From Aquanectria penicillioides (taxonomy: Eukaryota > Ascomycota > Sordariomycetes > Hypocreales > Nectriaceae), in the NCBI GenBank assembly GCA_003415625.1, contig PYIU01000007.1, positions 2,108,001 to 2,172,000 of the forward strand: a stretch of 64,000 nt of DNA, written 5' to 3'. Under the pieces are notes generated by a model. It saw nothing but the letters and a program-made list of their open reading frames with translations, was not told the DNA's origin and made no database searches. Below, in pieces: positions 57,782-64,000 of the stretch. Positions within the stretch are counted from its first letter, which is position 1. The number at the start of each line of letters is the position of its first letter. The position numbers and the translations under genes are program-made.

Positions 57782-60700
57782 TCAGCTGCCTTTTACTTCA
57801 TCAGTCTTATTGCCATCGTCATCGTCATCGTCATTGTCACCGTCACCGTCATCCTCGTCATCCTCTTCTCCATCCGATACAGCTTCACCAAGCTCAGATA
57901 GTCGTGCCTGGGTCGCCGAATTAGTTACCATTCGATCAAATTCACAAATGCATCTTTCAAGCATACCTTATATTTTTCAACTTTTTCTTCTAAATCTCCG
58001 AAAACCATAAGCAGATCCTCGAGTTCCGCTTGGGCAAGTTCCCTCGCCCTAGTTATCTCTACCAACTTCGATTCCACCTATGGTCAAAGGTTAGCATCAG
58101 CTTTTTCTACGTCAATAGTTGACATCGAGTATCTGACTTCTGTTTCTCTGGTCTGGCTCTCTTTTGTCGCAGTATGCGCTTGGTGTAGTTGTTTCTCTAG
58201 ATCTTGACTCCGCTTCTCAGCTTTTAGACTTCGTAAGCTTTCCACCTGAAGCTCTGTCGCGCTCTTTATTTGAAGGTCCTGCAACTTAGCCAGATGCTGG
58301 TCCCGGACTTCTTTCGCCCCAGTTTCCGATCGCTCTCGAAGCGCTTTCAGCTCTAATGCGCTGGTTGCTTGAAGGTCCTTTAAGCCTTTTGCATTTCGTT
58401 CCCGAAGTTCCAGAAGCTCTTGGGTTTTGCTTTTCTGTGCCTATTGATCATCACCCGTCAATCATTGCTTCATATATACCAAGGGGTTGATAAACCTTCA
58501 GCAAGTCCACCTCAAGCCGACTGGTTGTTGCTCTCAAATCTGCCATTTCGGCATCTTTCCGGCGCTGAAGTCTTTCAGTTTCAGCTTCGGCAGCTTTGCG
58601 AATCTGAAATATTTGCTTCTGATGTTCCGCATCGCTGGATGTCTGCTGAGTCTGCAGTTGTGCAATCTGCTTTCGATGATCATTCTCTTTTGATGCCATT
58701 TGGGTTTGGAGTTTGCTATCTTATGATTAGCTATGTCAATCAGCAAATTCGAAGCGAATATGGGGCCATACCGCAATTCATCAGTATGGTGCTTTTGCAA
58801 GCCTTCATTGACAGCTGTAATCTTAGCCAGCTCGGCGGCATTTGACTCCTTGGTGCGTCGGTGGTCGGCTTGCTCTTGCCTAAGTTGCCCCTCCAAAATG
58901 GCCAATGCTGATTGTGCATCAAGTATCACACGACCTTTCTCTTCCAACTGACTACGAAGTGAATCCACTAATTCTCTGGAGATCCCTTTTTGCACCCCAT
59001 TCGTCATCACAGATATCTCCATTCCGGGGTCTCGATCAAGAGCACGAGCGATACGGCTGTAGTTGTCTTTGAAGAATTCCACAAAGATTGTGTCGAAGAA
59101 AATACTGGGGAGCCTGCCTGGTGATGATGCGTCAAGCTTCTGGGGCGTGACCTCAAAGTCACGCAGGAACGGATGGCTGCGCAACTTCATTAGGCGATTC
59201 AAATACTGGTCACGGTCAATTCTCGAGGTCAAGATGGAATGTAGCGTGGCCCTTGGAATCGGTGAGTCCTTGGTGGAAAATTCATACGCAACGCCGAGAA
59301 GCATTGCGCACAAGCCCTGGACAAGCTCATCAGCTGCTAACGGACCTTGGGAAACGGCCTGTATCAAACTTTGGATATTGCTACCCTCTGTGAGGAAATC
59401 ATTGACTGCATCCATGTCTTCAAACAACCAGCCAAGAAGGAGCATGAGATAACCAACCAGAATGCGAGGGTCGTCACCACGACGCAACCCCGAGACGAGA
59501 TGCGCAGCAATTGTCTGAATACTCGTCACAAGCTCCTCACCGTCTGAAGAATCTCCTTCAGTAAGGCTCATTGCCTTCGTTTTGGTTTCCGGATTGTCAT
59601 ACAACAAGTGGAAGGTGATGACAGCTGCAAACCAATGTCGGTACGGGTCATTTGCTGACCCGTCTGTGGGAGGTTGTAGCAAGACAGTCAGAATATTTGC
59701 CGACTCATCACGTCCAAATTGGTGTCCCTCGATAGCCCTTCCTAAGAAATGTAATCTGACCTCATTGTGGTTGGCAAAGTAAGCTTGAAGACAACCACAT
59801 GCTGCGAAGCGAACATCAAACTCGTTCAAGTCCTGCACACAGAGAGTCAAATCCAGCAATGCATCAATTACGTAGACTTTTGCAGGACCATTCGACTTTT
59901 CTGTAGTTCTGTCGTTTCCATCTAAAGGTGATTGTACCATGAGCTGAGCAAAGCTTTCCTGCAGAGGTGCATTCTGTCTGATAGCATCGCCGCAGGTTAC
60001 CAGCGCCTAACCGTCCTTGTTAACTGTACGTTCTTCTAATCTGATTATCAGGGCAGCGCACCTCAGCCTTGATTTGAACCTGCGCGCCAGGACTGAAGGC
60101 TAACTGGAGCACATGGTATGTCAGACCATGTCGCCAAATGGCGGTCTGGTTTTGCGAAGTCCCTAGGGAGCCGGGTGTGATGAAGAGTCGGATAATTGCC
60201 AGGAATGCGTAGACATTTCGATTCTTTTGTGCTTGTGCCCATGAAGCGATATCTAGCGGTTCACCTGTAGGTTGCAAAAGCTGGCCCAGGAGATCTGCGA
60301 GTCGGCTTATACAACCAGACTCGCGAAACAGAGATTGGTTAGATGTGTTTCCGCGAAGCAGATTTGCGAGGAGTATTAAGCAGTCTTCAACTGTCCTTCC
60401 GCCGTCAGAAAGAGAACCATCAGCGTTGATGATAGCAAAGAGCCTGTCGAAGGCATTCTCAAAGGCCACAAGCTTCTGGATCTCAACGGAGGTCGGGGTT
60501 AAGTACGTCAGGAGGGTAATAGCTTCATTTCGGATAGCTTCGCGCTGGTCGTCGAGAACTGAGACAAGACGCGATATTCCTAGAGGGGCAGTGAAAATAC
60601 ACTCCTCAGTGCGCTCGGTACGTGCGGACAGGATAGCAGAGAGTAGTTGCAGGGAGTAGAGGCGAGAGTAGAAGTCAGAAGAGTCCAAAAAGTCGAGGAG

Positions 60701-61042
60701 GAGGGTAATATTCTCTTGTCGCTGAGTAAATTCATCAGCCAGCCATAACGCTATCTCTTCTGAAGCTTCTGGGCTATCTTCATTCGGGCTAAAGAGCATC
60801 AGCAACGTTTCGAGGACAACCTTGACGGTATCAACATCTTCGCCATCCTTGCTAAGGCTTCCGATCAAGCTTCTCAGGGCGCCAGATGCAACAGATGCTG
60901 GGAAGTCTTTCGCAAAACTCCGGAGGCCCAGAATGGCGGCTCGGCGGTCTTCAAGCAATGTTGAAGAGCTAAGACGGCCACCGAGGACGGTGATCGTCTC
61001 GCTAACCGATTGTTTGGCCGGTACGGTGGGGAGGGAGAACAT
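57782..61042 (-). CDS. USO1: Uso1/p115 vesicle-tethering protein
   Basis: Long tether that links COPII vesicles to the cis-Golgi, acting with Rab1/Ypt1 and SNAREs. Six exons on the minus strand: 61042-60062, 60006-58772, 58715-58496, 58440-58138, 58077-57967 and 57907-57782, about 991 aa. Residues 1 to about 670 form the armadillo-like globular head (for example EAITLLTYLTPTS, NRNVYAFLAIIRLFITPGS, LRSHPFLRDFEV). A coiled coil of about 250 residues follows, and the protein ends in a strongly acidic tail rich in Asp/Glu (GEEDDEDDGDGDNDDDDDDG), typical of the p115/Uso1 C terminus. The coiled coil is far shorter than in yeast Uso1 (1790 aa) and somewhat short for a filamentous fungus. Splice sites are canonical except for ordinary variation (introns 55-60 nt). 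Shares a 653-bp divergent region with RAT1. Confidence 0.92.
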
Positions 61043-61695
61043 GGTTGGGATGCCTCAGGGCCATTGGGTTCTCGGAAAGGCTTGTCACAGTCTCTAAACG
61101 GATGTGTCTGGCATGAAAACCATACACCACGCGGCTCCGCCGTTTAAGGAGACCCGTTGTCGAGGAATGTAGGGAATAGGCTTATACAGGCCCAGCTCAG
61201 CAGCTCTGGACAGCTTGTCAGGATGTTGGCTTGGAAGCCGGCACTGCAACTCGATAACTACATAAGAGCTTTCATAACTCATGCTTGTGGCGAGGTATTA
61301 CGGTGGGGGACTTGGCATCGGCCCCACTCACACAAAGCGCCATGAAAGACCCTTTACAAGCACTGATTTGGTGCAGCAGGCATAGGAGCACCAAACTTCC
61401 TCCTCGCCGCGTAGAGCCTGTGACTGTCAACCATATTCAAATTCTACTTGTGGTAGGCGTTCATCATCAATTTCATCAGTCCCTGACCATATAGGAATCC
61501 TGCTTGTGGCCCTCTCCCTTCGCGACACCGTCAAAACCTCTACAGGACCCATGCGACGCATTCCAGCGTACTTTCCATATTCTATTCGTCGCCTCGTCGC
61601 AGAACCTTCCGCCCGCCCCATATTCTCAGGGAAAGACGTCGCCGCCTCCAATCAAGACACGCGTTCAACCAAATAACACTAACAAGTCTGTCAAA
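61043..61695. promoter_or_regulatory. Divergent intergenic region between USO1 and RAT1
   Basis: 653 bp separating two divergently transcribed housekeeping genes; it must contain both promoters and 5' UTRs. No specific factor site is claimed. Short frames in it (60-75 codons on both strands) lack protein features. The run just before the RAT1 ATG is A-rich (tcaaaatggg), a normal fungal start context. Confidence 0.5.
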
Positions 61696-64000
61696 ATGGG
61701 TATCCCAGCGGCGTTTCGATGGTTATCCAACAAGTATCCCAAGATTATCTCGCCTGTTATCGAGGACCAGCCCATCACCATGGATGATGGGACAGCAACT
61801 ATACCTGTTGACACCACAAAGCCTAACCCAAATGGCGAAGAGTTCGACAACTTATATCTCGACATGAATGGCATCGTACATCCCTGCTCTCACCCAGAAG
61901 ATAGGCCTGCTCCAACAGATGAGGAAGAGATGATGCTTGAAGTATTCAGATATACCGACCGGGTAGTCAACATGGTGCGACCACGAAAGATCCTCATGAT
62001 CGCCGTAGGTACGTCGTCACCCTTATCCTTGGTCCTCTCTACTCTCATCGCCATATGCTACACGACTCTAATTTACCTTCAACAATACAGATGGGGTTGC
62101 ACCCCGAGCCAAGATGAATCAGCAACGATCCCGCCGTTTCCGCTCCGCCCAAGACGCGAAGGAGAAGGAGGCAGACAAACAAGAGCTCATCAAGCTGCTG
62201 AAACAACAGAATGGAGGAACACTACCTGCTGAAAGCTCAGAGACCGTCGCCAAAAAAGCGTTTGACTCCAACTCCATCACTCCCGGAACTCCCTTTATGG
62301 ACATCCTAGCTCTCAGTTTACGGTATTGGTGCCAGTATAAACTGAATACGGACGCGGCTTGGGCTAAGCTAAAAGTGATCATTTCCGATGCCACGATTCC
62401 TGGAGAAGGAGAACACAAGATTATGGACTTCGTTCGATCTCAACGTGCCTCTCCAGAACACGATCCCAATACCCGCCATGTCATATATGGCCTCGATGCC
62501 GACTTGATCATGCTCGGGCTCGCTACTCACGAGCCTCATTTCCGAGTTCTAAGGGAAGACGTGTTCTTTCAGGAGGGCAAGGCTCGTCTTTGTAAGCTAT
62601 GTGGACAAAAGGGGCACGATGCTCGGAATTGCCGGGGCGAAGCCAAGTCGAAAGAGACTGAAATTGAAGAAAAGGACAAAACTGCACCCCTGAAACCTTT
62701 TATTTGGCTTCATGTTTCTATCCTGCGGGAGTACCTTGCTGCAGAGCTGGCCGTTCCTAACCTTCCATTCCTATTTGACCTCGAGCGTGTGGTTGATGAC
62801 TGGATTTTTCTTTGTTGTTTCGTGGGTAACGATTTCCTGCCTCATCTCCCAGCCTTGGAGATCAGAGAACATGGAATTGATACTCTGACCACCATTTGGA
62901 AAGATAACCTACCATTCATGGGTGGATATGTCACCAAGGATGGGCATATCGACCTGGAAAGAGCCCAGTGTATTCTTGATGGTCTCGCAAAACAGGAAGA
63001 TGCCATCTTTAAGCGAAGAAAAGAGCAAGAAGATCGGCGAGAAGCTAATGCCAAAAGACGGAAACTTCAAGATGCCAACGCCAGAGGCGGACGTCATGGC
63101 GATGCATCCACTCCGCGGAGGAACGGCCACGAGAACCCTGCGAACGGCCTTCCTTTATACCCCATCGCAGCGTATCCGGCACAGCCACCCAAGGGGTTAA
63201 CTCTTGACATGGTAGTGAGCCACAGCAACGTTGTAGATGCCAACACAGCGAATAAGAGCGCTGCCAGCGTCCTCAAAGCTCAGCTCCAAGCTCAAAAGTC
63301 GACTTCAGAAGCGAGCGATGCGACCATCTCTCAGGCGCATTCTTCAACCCTGGGCAAGCGAAAGGCTTCAGACATGGGGAAGACGGACAATATGTCAGCA
63401 CCCACCTCATCAACTATCACCACACCAACTGCGCAGACAGAAGATGGGCCAATCGATGAAGTCCGGCTTTGGGAGGATGGTTATCAAGATCGGTATTACG
63501 AGAAAAAGTTTCACAAGAATCCAAAGGACATCGAGTTCCGCCACTCAGTTGGCCGAGCCTACATGGAAGGGTTAGCTTGGGTTCTCCTTTACTATTTCCA
63601 GGGATGCCCATCATGGGACTGGTACTATCCTTATCATTATGCTCCCTTTGCTGCCGACTTCAAGGACATAGCCAAAATGCAGGTTTGTTTTGAGAAAGGC
63701 CGGATATCAAAGCCTTTTGAGCAGCTGATGAGTGTTCTGCCCGCTGCCTCTCGACATGCCCTACCCGAGGTTTTTCATGAACTTATGTTAAACCAGGACA
63801 GCGAAATTATAGACTTCTATCCCGAAAACTTCGAGGTCGATCTCAATGGGAAGAAGATGGCTTGGCAAGGCGTGGCACTCCTTCCTTTCATCGATATGCC
63901 ACGGCTTTTGAAAGCGGTCCAGGGCAAGTATGAACTTCTAAGCCCTGAAGACTCAGCCCGTAACGAAATGGGGAAAGTCGCACTCCTCTTCTCTGATGGA
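61696..64000 (+). CDS. RAT1: 5'-3' exoribonuclease 2 (Rat1/Xrn2), 3' end beyond window
   Basis: Nuclear 5'-to-3' exoribonuclease used in rRNA/snoRNA processing and torpedo-type termination of RNA polymerase II. Two exons seen: 61696-62008 and 62091-64000 (still open at the window end), encoding the first 741 residues of a protein usually about 1000 aa long. The N terminus is [18 protein letters not shown] with the catalytic-domain motifs [28 protein letters not shown] (across the 82-nt intron), [10 protein letters not shown] and G-L-D-A-D-L-I-M-L. The CCHC zinc knuckle [14 protein letters not shown] (residues 272-285) is present in the fungal nuclear enzyme and separates it from Xrn1. The second conserved region (W-K-D-Y/W-E-D-G type, R-Y-Y-E-K-K-F) follows a Ser/Thr-rich linker. 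Confidence 0.95.

Noticed and set aside
57782..57964. Separate small acidic protein of 60 codons on the minus strand
   Set aside because: It is the last exon of USO1 plus the preceding intron, and its acidic stretch is the known C-terminal tail of Uso1/p115.

Overview
The window comes from a filamentous ascomycete, most likely a member of the Eurotiales (Aspergillus/Penicillium-like). This is inferred from compact genes with short introns (about 47-82 nt) that have GT(A/G)NGT donors and CTAAC/CTGAC branch sites, from the protein set (fungal Sfi1, Rav1, YGL114W-like OPT transporter, PRMT3, Uso1, Rat1), and from a large AT-rich block with the signature of repeat-induced point mutation (RIP). 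The species cannot be named from the sequence alone.

Layout. (1) 1-8.7 kb is gene-dense: cytosolic isoleucyl-tRNA synthetase (+) and an Sfi1-type spindle-pole-body/centrin-binding protein (+). (2) 8.75-48.2 kb is a roughly 39-kb AT-rich island with no intact gene. Its content can be resolved into nested retroelements. The outer LINE-1 (9.0-10.6 + 40.95-46.1 kb) was entered by LINE-2 (10.6-13.8 + 30.6-33.0 + 39.8-40.9 kb). LINE-2 was then entered by a Gypsy-type LTR element (13.77-30.62 kb) and by a Copia-type LTR element (33.0-39.76 kb). The Gypsy element was in turn entered by LINE-3 (20.89-27.50 kb). Target-site duplications are readable for four of these five insertions. A direct repeat of about 172 bp brackets the entire block. 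A third Gypsy LTR copy and a small GC-normal patch with two perfect hairpins lie near the right edge. (3) 48.2-64 kb is gene-dense again: RAV1 (+), an OPT-family transporter (+), PRMT3 (-), USO1/p115 (-) and RAT1/XRN2 (+, cut by the window end).

The cellular genes are housekeeping functions: translation, spindle-pole duplication, V-ATPase assembly, transport, arginine methylation, ER-Golgi tethering and nuclear RNA decay. They do not form a pathway or cluster. The exon structures given are manual, from reading frame, splice sites and remembered family conservation; no transcript data were available. No convincing tRNA, rRNA or CRISPR was seen.

The most noteworthy non-standard content is the retroelement stratigraphy, an unexplained 2.8-kb segment between pol and the 3' LTR of the Gypsy element, the un-mutated hairpin patch at 46.3 kb, and the direct repeat framing the island.
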